From UBA6054 sp963975575 (GTDB lineage: Bacteria > Planctomycetota > Phycisphaerae > Phycisphaerales > UBA1924), in the NCBI GenBank assembly GCA_963975575.1, contig CAXBHL010000001.1, forward strand, positions 806,001 to 870,000: a stretch of 64,000 bases of DNA. Reading direction: 5' to 3'. The notes beneath the pieces are model-generated. The model did no database searches. It worked only from the letters and a program-made list of their open reading frames with translations, and was not told the DNA's origin. Shown in pieces: positions 1 to 7,773 of the stretch. The position numbers and the translations under genes were made by a program. Every line of letters begins with the position of its first letter. Positions within the stretch are counted from its first letter, which is position 1.

Positions 1-272
1 CCGCGGCGTTCATCCTCGGCGTCCATATCCCCAGCGGGTCGTTCACCGATCCCAAGAACCTCGCCGGAGAGTCCGCGTTCTCGCTCTCCAGCCTGACATC
101 CTCGACGCTCAACTACGTCAACACGCCCGACTTCAACGCCGTGCTCGACACGCAATCCTTCTCGTTCGGGACCACCGCCGTCGTCCCGCTGCCGACCCCG
201 GTGGCGATGACCGGCCTCGGCCTGATCGCCGCGGGATTCGTGGCGCGTCGCCGGTCGAAGCGCACCGGCTGA
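1..272 (+). CDS. C-terminal part of a secreted PxP-CTERM (PEP-CTERM-like) protein
   Basis: The reading frame is open from base 3 to a TGA at 270-272, so only the last 89 residues are present. The C-terminus has the layout of a PEP-CTERM sorting signal: 'PLPTP', a hydrophobic helix (MTGLGLIAAGFVA), then a basic cluster 'RRRSKR'. The usual Pro-Glu-Pro is Pro-Thr-Pro here. In the known family this tail is an exosortase substrate that directs export and surface attachment. The preceding part (SSLTSSTLNYVNTP) looks like a secreted beta-rich domain that I cannot name. Five further proteins in the window share this tail type. Confidence 0.7.
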   Translation, partial: AAFILGVHIPSGSFTDPKNLAGESAFSLSSLTSSTLNYVNTPDFNAVLDTQSFSFGTTAVVPLPTPVAMTGLGLIAAGFVARRRSKRTG

Positions 273-360
273 TCCGTCCCCCCGACCCCCCGACCGCCCG
301 GCACCCCGCCGGGCGGTTCTTGTGCGCCCAGGCCGCGGTCCCCGCCCCGGCCCGATTTGC

Positions 361-366
361 TATCCT
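361..366 (+). promoter_or_regulatory. Putative -10 box of coaD, leaderless layout
   Basis: TATCCT lies 6 bases before the coaD ATG and no Shine-Dalgarno sequence fits between them, so transcription probably starts at or next to the ATG. No clear -35 is visible. Confidence 0.5.
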
Positions 367-372
367 CTCGGC

Positions 373-903
373 ATGCCCACGCCCAGCGATCCCGGCCCGC
401 CCCCGGTCCCCCCGGTCGCCACCGCCGTATACGCCGGGTCGTTCGACCCGCCGACCACCGGCCACGTCTGGATGATCGAGCAGGGCGCCCGCCTGTTCTC
501 CCGCCTAATCGTCGCCGTGGCCCGCAACCCGGAGAAGTCCTACACCTACCCGCTCGAGCAGCGCCTCGGCTGGCTGAACGAAGTCTCGAAGGGCCTGCCC
601 AACGTCGAGATCACCAGCATCGAGAACGAGTTCCTCGCCCGCTACGCCGCCCGCGTCGGCGCCCGCTTCATCGTCCGCGGCATCCGCAACGAGGACGACT
701 ACCAGTACGAACGCGGCATGCGCTACGTCAACGCGGACCTCTCCCCCGGCCTGGCCACCGTCTTCCTCATGCCCCCCCGCGAACTCTGCGAGATCTCCTC
801 GTCCTTCGTCAAGGGCATGATCGGCCCCGAGGGCTGGGAGGATGTCGTCAAGGGCATCGTTCCCCGTCCGGTGTTCCGCGACCTCGTCGCAGACACGGAG
901 TGA
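373..903 (+). CDS. coaD: Phosphopantetheine adenylyltransferase
   Basis: CoaD transfers AMP from ATP to 4'-phosphopantetheine, giving dephospho-CoA in coenzyme A synthesis (cytoplasmic). The 176-residue protein shows the family's marks in order: 'GSFDPPTTGH' with the nucleotidyltransferase (T/H)xGH signature near the N-terminus, 'RGIRNEDDYQYE' in the middle, and 'EISSSFVKGM', matching the ISSS-T/F-x-R/K motif. The ATG at 373 is chosen because it directly precedes the homologous region and has a -10 box 6 bases upstream; an in-frame upstream extension would start inside the promoter. The normal length is about 160 residues; the extra is a Pro-rich N-terminus. It converges on apt across an inverted repeat. 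Confidence 0.95.
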   Translation: MPTPSDPGPPPVPPVATAVYAGSFDPPTTGHVWMIEQGARLFSRLIVAVARNPEKSYTYPLEQRLGWLNEVSKGLPNVEITSIENEFLARYAARVGARFIVRGIRNEDDYQYERGMRYVNADLSPGLATVFLMPPRELCEISSSFVKGMIGPEGWEDVVKGIVPRPVFRDLVADTE

Positions 904-1132
904 AGAGGTACGCAGAGGTGCGGAGATCACGCAGAGGTCGCAGAGAGACGACGAGTTTTTAACGCGAAGAACACGAACCATGGATCGAGCAGTTGAACGC
1001 TCTTCCCGCTTCCCCAATACCAAAGCTGAAGAAACAGGTTATTCCGACAGCTTCGCGGCCTCTGCGGTCTTCGCGTTGAATTCTCCCCCTCTGCGTTCTC
1101 TGCGCCCCCTCTGCACCTCTGCGTACCTCTTC
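902..1132. repeat. Long imperfect inverted repeat between coaD and apt
   Basis: A 20-base arm, GAAGAGGTACGCAGAGGTGC (902-921), is repeated exactly in reverse complement at 1113-1132. Further inside, the arms stay similar but imperfect (CGCAGAGG-type units; 'AACGCGAAGA' near 960 against its complement near 1075). The arms reach into the stop codons of both flanking convergent genes. It may act as a bidirectional terminator or belong to a dispersed CGCAGAGG repeat family. Confidence 0.8.
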
Positions 1133-1664
1133 AAAAATTCAACACAGAGTGCACCGGCGCAATCCGCGCCATCCGGTCCCGCCCCTTCAGAAAATCCAGC
1201 TCGATCAGCACCGTGATGCCGGCGATCTCCGCGCCCGTCTTCTCCACCAGCTCGCACGACGCCTGCATCGTGCCGCCGGTGGCGAGCAGGTCATCGACCA
1301 TCAGCACCCGCTGGCCCTTCTTGACCGCGTCGGCGTGCATCTCCAGCCGATCCGTGCCGTACTCGAGCGCGTAGTCCACTCCGTGCACCGTCCGCGGCAG
1401 CTTCCCGGGCTTGCGCACCGGCACGAACCCCGCCGACAGCGACTGGGCGATCGCGATCCCGAAAATAAACCCCCGGCTCTCCGCCCCCAGCACCATGTCG
1501 ATCCGCTGCCCGCGGAACGGGTTGCACATCAGCTCCACCGCCAGCGCCAACGCCCCCGGATCCGCCAGCAGCGGCGTGAAATCCTTGAACAGGATCCCCG
1601 GCTTGGGAAAATCCGGCACGTCGGCGATCAGCGAGCGGAGACGATCAACAGCGCGGGTGTCCAT
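1131..1664 (-). CDS. apt: Adenine phosphoribosyltransferase
   Basis: Apt salvages adenine: adenine + PRPP gives AMP + pyrophosphate. The 177-residue protein is of family length and has the PRPP-binding loop 'VLMVDDLLATGGTM', the N-terminal 'DFPKPGILFKDFTPLL' typical of Apt, and 'GAESRGFIFG' with 'RKPGKLP' in between. It begins with ATG at 1664. A TATCCT hexamer 7 bases upstream and no ribosome binding site suggest a leaderless mRNA. Its stop codon lies in the right arm of the inverted repeat shared with convergent coaD. Confidence 0.95.
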   Translation of the reverse strand: MDTRAVDRLRSLIADVPDFPKPGILFKDFTPLLADPGALALAVELMCNPFRGQRIDMVLGAESRGFIFGIAIAQSLSAGFVPVRKPGKLPRTVHGVDYALEYGTDRLEMHADAVKKGQRVLMVDDLLATGGTMQASCELVEKTGAEIAGITVLIELDFLKGRDRMARIAPVHSVLNF

Positions 1665-1671
1665 GGCCGGG

Positions 1672-1677
1672 AGGATA
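1672..1677 (-). promoter_or_regulatory. Putative -10 box of apt, leaderless layout
   Basis: On the minus strand TATCCT ends 7 bases before the apt ATG, with no ribosome binding site in between. Confidence 0.45.
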
Positions 1678-1688
1678 GGGACACGATT

Positions 1689-1711
1689 CTCCCCCGTCGC
1701 CGACGGGGGAG
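1689..1711. repeat. Perfect palindrome (11-base arms)
   Basis: CTCCCCCGTCG and its exact complement are separated by one base, followed by a GC-rich 'GCCGGAGCGAAGCGGAGGC' tail. It lies between the end of the membrane-protein gene (stop at 1797) and the apt promoter and may terminate the former, although no T-run follows. Confidence 0.6.
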
Positions 1712-1796
1712 ATGCCGGAGCGAAGCGGAGGCAGAGGGGGAAGACCCGCAGGCCTCGGGGCCATTTCGACGGTTTAGCGGGGATGTCCGAAGTCGC

Positions 1797-2402
1797 TTAC
1801 TCCGCCGTCCTTGCTGGATTCGCATCCCCGGCTTCAGCTCTCGCATCGATGTGCCGCTGGATGTCACCTATCACTTCGGCCATCCCCGCCACCCACCCGC
1901 GGAGGTTTACGATCCGGCCGCGGGTGGCGACGAGCAATACGTCCGCGAATGCCGGCACCATCTGCGAAACGCCGACTGCGATCGTCAAGACGAGCGCGAA
2001 CAACCCAGCGCCCCCAGCGACGAGCGAAGACAGACCAGCCGCCACCAATCCTGCTCCGACGGTGATAGCAACATTCGTGAGCGAAACGTGTTCGACCGTT
2101 CCTCGCAACTCGAGGACGTCGTCGAACGCGATCCGGATTGGCATCGTGAGCAAGGAGTGGACTTCGACCCAGTCCTCACCGACAAAGACGACTTCTCGCC
2201 GGATGAACAACCACACTCCGAGCGCGACGATCAAGAACACGACGCCGAAGGAACCGGAGAGCAGTCTACCCTCTGGCCAGAATGCCGCGAGACATGCAAA
2301 GCCGCCAAGGCTGAACAAGCCAATCGCTGCCGGGAGGAGCCAAGCAACCGGGCCCGCCCGGAGAACGCGCGCCCCTTGTCGTCCCGTGAGCTCTTCAGCC
2401 AT
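1797..2402 (-). CDS. Small integral membrane protein of unknown function
   Basis: I do not recognise this 201-residue protein. Hydrophobicity suggests four membrane segments, about residues 18-40, 46-68, 110-130 and 133-155. Segments two and three are separated by a soluble stretch (FIRREVVFVGEDWVEV..., VLELRGTVEHVSL) that resembles the beta-rich part of membrane-linked PH-like proteins; this resemblance is weak. A second soluble part ends the protein. TATCAT lies 6 bases before the ATG, as in other leaderless genes here. It is divergent from aroA across only 45 bases. Confidence 0.7.
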   Translation of the reverse strand: MAEELTGRQGARVLRAGPVAWLLPAAIGLFSLGGFACLAAFWPEGRLLSGSFGVVFLIVALGVWLFIRREVVFVGEDWVEVHSLLTMPIRIAFDDVLELRGTVEHVSLTNVAITVGAGLVAAGLSSLVAGGAGLFALVLTIAVGVSQMVPAFADVLLVATRGRIVNLRGWVAGMAEVIGDIQRHIDARAEAGDANPARTAE

Positions 2403-2408
2403 GCGACC

Positions 2409-2414
2409 ATGATA
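2409..2414 (-). promoter_or_regulatory. Putative -10 box of the 1797-2402 gene
   Basis: Minus-strand TATCAT lies 6 bases before the ATG at 2402 with no ribosome binding site. It coincides with a possible upstream ATG of aroA, which argues against that start for aroA. Confidence 0.45.
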
Positions 2415-2433
2415 GGTTTGGGCGCATCCGCCC

Positions 2434-2439
2434 TATACC
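2434..2439 (+). promoter_or_regulatory. Putative -10 box of aroA
   Basis: TATACC ends 8 bases before the GTG at 2448, the spacing expected if the transcript starts on the start codon. Confidence 0.4.
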
Positions 2440-2447
2440 ATTGCCCC

Positions 2448-3851
2448 GTGCCCCCCGACCTCACCCAACCCCTCGCCACCCTCCCCCACGCGCTGGCCCT
2501 CCCGCCCGTCCCGCGCGCCCCCGCCCCCATCGCCGTCCGCGTCCGCCCACCCGGCTCCAAGAGCCTGACCAACCGCGCCCTCCTCCTCGCGGCCTTGGCC
2601 GACGGCGAGTCCACGCTGACCGGGGCCCTGGTCGACGCCGACGACGCCCAACGCATGCTCGCCGCCGTGCAGACCCTGGGCGCCAAGGTCGCCGTCGACG
2701 GCGCCACCGTCCGCATCACCGGCGTCGCGGGGCGCTGGAAGGTGCCCGCCGAGGGCGTGACCATCGACCTCAACAACGCCGGCACCGCCACCCGCTTCCT
2801 GGCCGCCAGCGTGCTCGCCAGCCCCGCCCCGATCACCGTCACCGGGAACGCCCGGATGCAGCAGCGCCCCATCGGCGAACTCATCGCCACACTCGAACGC
2901 CTGGGCGTCAAAGCCGAGTACCTCGGCACGCCCGGCTGCCCGCCTGTCCGGCTCACGCCGCCCGAGGCCGCGGGGGAGGGGGGCCGCGCGGTCGAGATCC
3001 CCACCACCCAGTCCAGCCAGTTCATCTCTGCCCTGCTCCTGGTCGCCGCCGCGATCCCCGGCGGCCTGACCGTCCGCCTCACCGGCGACATCACCTCCGC
3101 CTCCTACATCCGCATGACCATCGGCCAGCTCGACCAGCTCGGCGTGCCGGTCAAGTGCTCCGACGACCTCCGCGTCATCCGCGTCACGCCGCCGGAGGGC
3201 GGTGGGGGCGAAGGGGGGGGTGGGGGGGCGCTGCGCCGTTTCGTGACCGACATCGAGCCCGATGCGTCAGCCGCCTGCTTCTGGTGGGCCGCCGGAGCCC
3301 TCCGCCCCGACCGGCGCATCTTCGTCGAGGGCATCCCCGAGCGATCACTCCAGGGCGACGCCGCCTTCCCCGACCTGCTGGCCACCATGGGCTGCACCGT
3401 GCGTCGCGAGGGTTCGTCGGTCGCCGTCGTCGGCCCGGACCGTCCCCACGCCGTCATGGCCGACCTCAAGGACATGCCCGACGCCGGCCCCGCCCTGGCC
3501 GTCGTCTGCGCCTTCGCCGACGCCCGCTCCGTCCTCCGCGGCGTGCGCACCCTCCGCGTCAAAGAGACCGACCGCATCGCCGCCGTCGCCACCGAACTGG
3601 CCAAGGTCGGATCGGTCGTCACCGGCGACCTGAACCACGACCCCGACGCGATGGCCGTGGACCCCATCGCCCCCGCCGACCGCCTCGCGCCGAAACCGGT
3701 GGCTTTCGACACCTACGACGACCACCGCATGGCCATGTCCCTCGCCCTGGTCTCACTGATACAGGAAGGCGTGACCATCAACGACCCGCAGTGCGTCGCC
3801 AAGACCTACCCCACCTTCTGGCAACACTGGCACGCCGTGTTCCTCAAGTAG
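2448..3851 (+). CDS. aroA: 3-phosphoshikimate 1-carboxyvinyltransferase (EPSP synthase)
   Basis: AroA joins phosphoenolpyruvate to shikimate-3-phosphate in the shikimate pathway to aromatic amino acids. The 467-residue product shows 'PPGSKSLTNRALLLAALADG' near residue 36, the 'LNNAGTATRFL' PEP-binding segment, 'QSSQFISALLL', 'RVKETDRI', and 'DDHRMAMSLAL' near the end, in family order. Start: GTG at 2448, because it sits just after a -10-like TATACC and before the Pro-rich N-terminus; the in-frame ATG at 2409 would extend the protein 13 residues into the divergent promoter region. A short Gly-rich insert (about residues 251-260) comes from a G-run at 3198-3226. Confidence 0.93.
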   Translation: MPPDLTQPLATLPHALALPPVPRAPAPIAVRVRPPGSKSLTNRALLLAALADGESTLTGALVDADDAQRMLAAVQTLGAKVAVDGATVRITGVAGRWKVPAEGVTIDLNNAGTATRFLAASVLASPAPITVTGNARMQQRPIGELIATLERLGVKAEYLGTPGCPPVRLTPPEAAGEGGRAVEIPTTQSSQFISALLLVAAAIPGGLTVRLTGDITSASYIRMTIGQLDQLGVPVKCSDDLRVIRVTPPEGGGGEGGGGGALRRFVTDIEPDASAACFWWAAGALRPDRRIFVEGIPERSLQGDAAFPDLLATMGCTVRREGSSVAVVGPDRPHAVMADLKDMPDAGPALAVVCAFADARSVLRGVRTLRVKETDRIAAVATELAKVGSVVTGDLNHDPDAMAVDPIAPADRLAPKPVAFDTYDDHRMAMSLALVSLIQEGVTINDPQCVAKTYPTFWQHWHAVFLK

Positions 3852-3901
3852 CGCCGATCGCAAGTGAGACGGCTCCGCCCCCGACCCGTCAGGGCGTCTT
3901 C

Positions 3902-3950
3902 CCCCCTCTCCCCGTCCCACGGGGAGAGGGCCGGGGTGAGGGGTCTTCAA
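3902..3950. repeat. Dispersed palindromic repeat, family A (copy 1)
   Basis: CCCTCTCCCC...GGGGAGAGGG hairpin followed by 'CCGGGGTGAGGGGTCTTCAA'. Copies with the same hairpin and tail occur near 13974, 14755 and 14920. This one lies between the convergent aroA and glycosyltransferase genes and may terminate either. Confidence 0.8.
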
Positions 3951-4013
3951 ACACCAGACGCGCCCATCACACGAGGGTCCGCGAGCCGCGCACAGGTGCC
4001 GTCCCCGCCGTGC

Positions 4014-5177
4014 TCACGCCACCGCCCGCATCGTCCCCGGTGTCGCCAGGATCTGCCCGACCCGCGCCGACCACAGGCATCGGTCCTCCACCCACTTCCG
4101 CGCCCGCATCGCCCGCTCGATCGCCGCCTCCGGATCTGCGAGCAGCCCCTCGCACGCCGCGCGGGCCGTGGCCGGCTCGCCCGCGTCGTAGAGGGCGCAC
4201 AGACCCGGGAAGTCCCTGCGCACCAGCAGCCGATCGTCCGACACCGCGGCCGAACCGGCCGCCATCGCCAGCATGATCCGCTCCGAATAGCTGTGCACGA
4301 ACTGTGTCGGCCCCCACGCCAGCGCCACCCGCCCGCGCGCAAACGCCGCGGGGATGTCCGCGTACCCCACCCGACCCGCGTGCGCGATCGTGCCCGTACA
4401 CACCGGGCCCCACGCCTCCGAGCCGAACACGCCGACCCTGAGCCCCTGCAGCGATCCAATCGCCCGGACCCGCCGGATGCGGTTGGCCATCGCCAAGCAC
4501 ACCCGCCAGAACATCGTCGCCGTACGCCACTCCCCCGTGATCACGCTCCGCGAGCCCATCACCAGGTCCAGCGCCTGCAGGTAGCCCACCCCGGCGTCGG
4601 CGACCATCAGCGCGACGACCTGTTTGGCCATGTCGCCCATCGCCGGCGTCATCCGCGCGAACGCATCGCGGATTTCCGCCTCGGTGGCGATCGAGCCGGT
4701 CACCACCACGTCGAACTCCCTGGCGTCCCACGCGTCGCGTGTGACCGTGTCGACCCCGCACAGCGATCCCCGCGGGATCCCGTGCCCCATCCACGCGTGC
4801 GAGAGCCCCGGCCAGCGCATCCGCAGCAGGTGCACGTCGTCGGCGCACGGCAGGCACATCCGGAAGTTCGAAAGCCCCGTCCGCCGCTTCCACTCGTCCA
4901 GCGCCGCGTCGGGCAGGGCGAAGGGGTGGTCCACGAACACTTGCACCGCCCGCAGCCGCGAGCCCGGGCGCCACAGCGCCGCCGGGAACGCGTCCAGATC
5001 CACCGGCGCATTGAAGAACACGAACACGCCCGCCTCCGGGTGCGGGTCGGTCGCCAGGTCGATCAGCCGCGCATCGTGCCCGGCCTCCCGGAACCCCTCG
5101 CACAACTCGCCCGCCATCACCCCGAGCAGCCCGTACGCGGACTCGTACCGCCCCTGAATCCAAACGGTCTCGCCCAT
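4014..5177 (-). CDS. Putative glycosyltransferase, CgeB/YkvP-like
   Basis: The 387-residue protein has a two-part layout. The C-terminal part carries 'VHSYSERIMLAMAAGSAAVSDD', the kind of segment found in CgeB/YkvP-like GT-B proteins (family 1_2), where a conserved acidic residue and 'AxAaGa' contact the nucleotide sugar; then 'LLVRRDFPGL' and a closing helix. The N-terminal half ('VFVFFNAPVDLDAFP', 'VFVDHPFALP', 'WMGHGIP') resembles the matching N-terminal region. The start at 5177 is chosen (MGETVWIQGR) because residues upstream are low-complexity. Substrate unknown. It is divergent from the response regulator. Confidence 0.55.
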   Translation of the reverse strand: MGETVWIQGRYESAYGLLGVMAGELCEGFREAGHDARLIDLATDPHPEAGVFVFFNAPVDLDAFPAALWRPGSRLRAVQVFVDHPFALPDAALDEWKRRTGLSNFRMCLPCADDVHLLRMRWPGLSHAWMGHGIPRGSLCGVDTVTRDAWDAREFDVVVTGSIATEAEIRDAFARMTPAMGDMAKQVVALMVADAGVGYLQALDLVMGSRSVITGEWRTATMFWRVCLAMANRIRRVRAIGSLQGLRVGVFGSEAWGPVCTGTIAHAGRVGYADIPAAFARGRVALAWGPTQFVHSYSERIMLAMAAGSAAVSDDRLLVRRDFPGLCALYDAGEPATARAACEGLLADPEAAIERAMRARKWVEDRCLWSARVGQILATPGTMRAVA

Positions 5178-5242
5178 GCCCAGATATCGGCCGCCCTGCC
5201 GCTCCCGCCCTAGCCGAGCGAGTGCCCCCTTGTAAGGGGGGG

Positions 5243-5252
5243 GTAAATTTAC
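5243..5252. promoter_or_regulatory. Palindrome GTAAATTTAC in a divergent promoter region
   Basis: A perfect 10-base AT-rich palindrome in an otherwise GC-rich 162-base divergent intergenic region between the glycosyltransferase and regulator genes. It could be an operator; no factor can be named. Confidence 0.35.
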
Positions 5253-5295
5253 TCTTAGAATGCCCCGTGGTAGCAAAATCGGACCAGTAGGTCGC

Positions 5296-5301
5296 TATTA
5301 T
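5296..5301 (+). promoter_or_regulatory. Possible -10 box of the response-regulator gene
   Basis: TATTAT 38 bases before the ATG at 5340. This gene has a real leader with AGAGAGG just before the start codon, unlike the leaderless genes. Confidence 0.4.
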
Positions 5302-5339
5302 TGCGCGCCACAACAAACCGAAGCAGAAGAGAGGAAAGA

Positions 5340-6038
5340 ATGAACGAAACCCCGAAGTTAGTTCACAACTGCCGCCTCCTCACAGTCCTCATCGCCGAGC
5401 CCCAGACACTGTTCTGCGAAGGAATGCAGGCGATGATCGAAGCGACCGGCCGCTATCGCGTCGTCGGGACCGCATCCGACGGGCCCGGCGTTGTGAGTTC
5501 ACACCAACAGCTGCGTCCGAACATCGTCTTGATGCGCGCCGAACTGCCCGGCCTCAACGGCGCGGACGCCACCCATCAGATCATCCACGACCGTCCGAAC
5601 GCCCGTGTCATCGTCTTCGCGTCCGAAGCCGAAGCATGGACCACCCGCGCCGCATTCGACGCCGGCGCAAAGGCATGCCTGCTGACCAGCTGCTCCGGCG
5701 AGTCGCTCCGCCAGGCGCTCGACGCCGTGGCACGCGGACACGGCTATGTCTGCCCGCGCATCGTCGATCGGCTCACCAAGGCACGGGACGCCCTCGTCCA
5801 CACGATCGACGATACACCCTGCCCGCCCCCTCCCGACGCGCTCACGCCTAGGGAACGCGAAGTGCTCCAGCGCGTCGCCGAAGGTCAGGTCGGCAAAGAG
5901 ATCGCCAGCGGGCTGGACATCAGCCTGAAAACAGTCGAATCGCACCGGACCAACATCTCACGGAAGCTCGGCCTAGGCAACGCGGCCCAGATGACCCGCT
6001 ACGCCATCCGCCACGGGCTCGCGCCCGTCGAGACCTGA
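5340..6038 (+). CDS. LuxR/NarL-type transcriptional regulator with a degenerate receiver domain
   Basis: 232 residues with the two-domain plan of NarL/FixJ response regulators. The C-terminal HTH (about 164-228) is intact: 'LTPREREVLQRVAEGQVGKEIA' followed by 'LKTVESHRTNISRKLGL'. The receiver domain (15-130) has lost its phosphorylation residues. The acidic pair is Glu20-Pro21, the phospho-acceptor Asp position is Arg66 (before Leu-Pro-Gly), the switch Thr/Ser is Ala94, and the conserved Lys is Thr116. It probably works without phosphorylation. No histidine kinase is adjacent. The ATG has a good ribosome binding site (AGAGAGG). Target genes are unknown; the divergent glycosyltransferase is a candidate. 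Confidence 0.85.
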   Translation: MNETPKLVHNCRLLTVLIAEPQTLFCEGMQAMIEATGRYRVVGTASDGPGVVSSHQQLRPNIVLMRAELPGLNGADATHQIIHDRPNARVIVFASEAEAWTTRAAFDAGAKACLLTSCSGESLRQALDAVARGHGYVCPRIVDRLTKARDALVHTIDDTPCPPPPDALTPREREVLQRVAEGQVGKEIASGLDISLKTVESHRTNISRKLGLGNAAQMTRYAIRHGLAPVET

Positions 6039-6222
6039 ACCGGCCTAAGGGAACCCCGACCCGCCTCCTAGTGGAATTCACCGATCGACAGTCCGCGATT
6101 CTCGGTGCATGATGACGCCATCGCAACGGCCGTCGGGCCATGTGGAAATCCGATCAAGCCGCGCTCAGTTGGGGAGAACAGTGCGCTGGCGCGGAGATTC
6201 GCCCCCGACCGCCGTTCACGCC

Positions 6223-6248
6223 GGGGCCACCGATGACTCGGTGGCCCC
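6223..6248 (+). promoter_or_regulatory. Strong hairpin upstream of the DUF2934 gene
   Basis: GGGGCCACCGA and its exact complement flank a TGAC loop (11-bp stem). There is no T-run, so it is not a classical terminator. It ends 44 bases before the next ATG and could belong to that gene's leader. Confidence 0.45.
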
Positions 6249-6292
6249 GCAATTGTGCAGATACGTCCTGCGGGACCTGCAAGGAGGTAACC

Positions 6293-6526
6293 ATGACACG
6301 CCCGACCGTTCTTTCACGAGACGCGGGGACCCGGCCCGAACAGCATCACCGCGAGCCCTTCCGCCGGCGCGAACCGTCGCACCGCGACATCGAACGCCGC
6401 GCGTACGAACTCTACGAGAAACGCAACGGTGGGGACGGTTCGGACGTCCTCGACTGGCTCGAAGCCGAGCGCGAACTCCGCCTGGCTGCCAAAGACCGCG
6501 CTTTCGACGGCGAAGACGACTCCTGA
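6293..6526 (+). CDS. DUF2934 family small protein
   Basis: 77 residues. The C-terminal half matches the DUF2934 pattern: 'IERRAYELYEKRNG', then 'DWLEAEREL'. This is a short helical domain of unknown function that is common in soil and planctomycete genomes. The N-terminal 35 residues are polar and Arg-rich. The start is fixed by a near-consensus ribosome binding site (AAGGAGGT) 5 bases before the ATG. No TATA-type box lies close to the start, so the mRNA has a leader. From the stop to 6742 I see no gene. Confidence 0.75.
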   Translation: MTRPTVLSRDAGTRPEQHHREPFRRREPSHRDIERRAYELYEKRNGGDGSDVLDWLEAERELRLAAKDRAFDGEDDS

Positions 6527-6742
6527 CACCCTCCAGCCCGGCGCCGCGTGGGTAGGCAGATCCTCGTTGTCACCGGCAGAGACCGAAGAGGAGTGCAAGG
6601 AGCCGCGTTGTTGCACGACGCACGATCCATCAGGCCCGGACGCCGGCACGCGCGTTCGGTAAGCCCCGGATAGACCGCTTGCGCGTGATCTCCAAATCGG
6701 AGGGTGTGGCGTAGACCACAACCAATCAAAGGCGAGAACGTC

Positions 6743-7732
6743 TCACTGCCCCGCCGCCCGTCCGTCCACCCCCTCAAACCCGATCCGCACCGGCACGATC
6801 GAACCGTCTTCCATAAACTCCAGCCGATCCATACACACCACCCGATGGTTCCGGTCCGTCTCCCCCAGCGGCCGCCGGTGGTACGCGATCACCCACTCGT
6901 CTGCGCCCACACGCAGCACGCTGTGATGCCCGGCCCCGGTCGCGACCTCCGGGTCCTGCTGCAGGATCACCCCCGCCCGCTCGAACGGCCCCAGCGGCGA
7001 GTCCGCCACCGCGTACGCCACCCGGTAGTCCGGCCCCGTCCACCCGCCCTCCGACCACATGAAGTAGTACTTCCCGTCCCGGTACAGCATCGTCGGCCCC
7101 TCGACGTAGTGCTCCGGCGTGATCTCGCGGAACACGGTGCCATCTTCGAACGGCACGAACCCCGTGAAGTCGTCGTTGAGCTTGGCCACATTGCAGTGCC
7201 GCCACCCGCCGTAGTACAGGTACCACCGCCCGCTCTCGGGGTCCTTGAACACCGCCTGATCGATCGGCTGCGCCCCGTTGTGGAACGCGTCGATCAGCGG
7301 ACTGCCCAGATAATCCCGGAACGGCCCCTCCGGCCGATCCGCCACCGCCACCCCGATCCCCCCGGGCTCGTCGTCGCTCTGGATGTCGTTGGCCGCGAAG
7401 AACAGGTAGTACTGCCCGTCTTTCTCCGCAATGCACGGCGCCCACATCGCCCGCCACGCCCACGCGACCCGCTCCGAGTCCAGGATCCGCTCGTGCTTGG
7501 TCCAGGTCACCAGGTCCGGCGACGAGAACGCGTCAAAGTGCAACTGATCGTTGTACGGCGCGGAGTACGTCGGATACACCCAGTACCGCCCCCCGAACAC
7601 CGCCGAGTCCGGATCCGCGTACCAACCGTCGATCACCGGGTTCCCCGACATCCGCGGCCCCGCGCATCCACCCAGCGCGACCCCGCCCGTCAGCATCACA
7701 ACGCCCATCCGCCATCGATTCCGTCTCTTCAT
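6743..7732 (-). CDS. Glycoside hydrolase family 43-like lipoprotein
   Basis: 329 residues. It begins with a lipoprotein signal (MKRRNRW..., hydrophobic stretch, lipobox 'ALGGC'), so it is probably membrane-anchored. The rest has the five-bladed GH43 pattern: 'WYADPDSAVFGGRYWVYPT' with the general-base Asp, 'WAPCIAEKDGQYYLFF', 'DQAVFKDPESGRWYLYYGG' with the pKa-tuning Asp, 'VEGPTMLYRDGKYYFMWSEG' with the general-acid Glu, and 'GAGHHSVL'. GH43 enzymes cleave arabinan or xylan side chains; the exact substrate cannot be read from sequence. Start at 7732: TATGCT lies 6 bases upstream. Confidence 0.85.
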   Translation of the reverse strand: MKRRNRWRMGVVMLTGGVALGGCAGPRMSGNPVIDGWYADPDSAVFGGRYWVYPTYSAPYNDQLHFDAFSSPDLVTWTKHERILDSERVAWAWRAMWAPCIAEKDGQYYLFFAANDIQSDDEPGGIGVAVADRPEGPFRDYLGSPLIDAFHNGAQPIDQAVFKDPESGRWYLYYGGWRHCNVAKLNDDFTGFVPFEDGTVFREITPEHYVEGPTMLYRDGKYYFMWSEGGWTGPDYRVAYAVADSPLGPFERAGVILQQDPEVATGAGHHSVLRVGADEWVIAYHRRPLGETDRNHRVVCMDRLEFMEDGSIVPVRIGFEGVDGRAAGQ

Positions 7733-7738
7733 GCGGCC

Positions 7739-7744
7739 AGCATA
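7739..7744 (-). promoter_or_regulatory. Putative -10 box of the GH43 gene, leaderless layout
   Basis: Minus-strand TATGCT, 6 bases before the ATG at 7732; no ribosome binding site. Confidence 0.5.
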
Positions 7745-7773
7745 CACTCGCGCGCCCCCGTCGCGGAGACCCC

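Noticed and set aside
1149..2447. Long in-frame extension of aroA to the left
   Set aside because: It is antisense to apt and the membrane-protein gene, has no homologous content, and the GTG at 2448 has a matching promoter.
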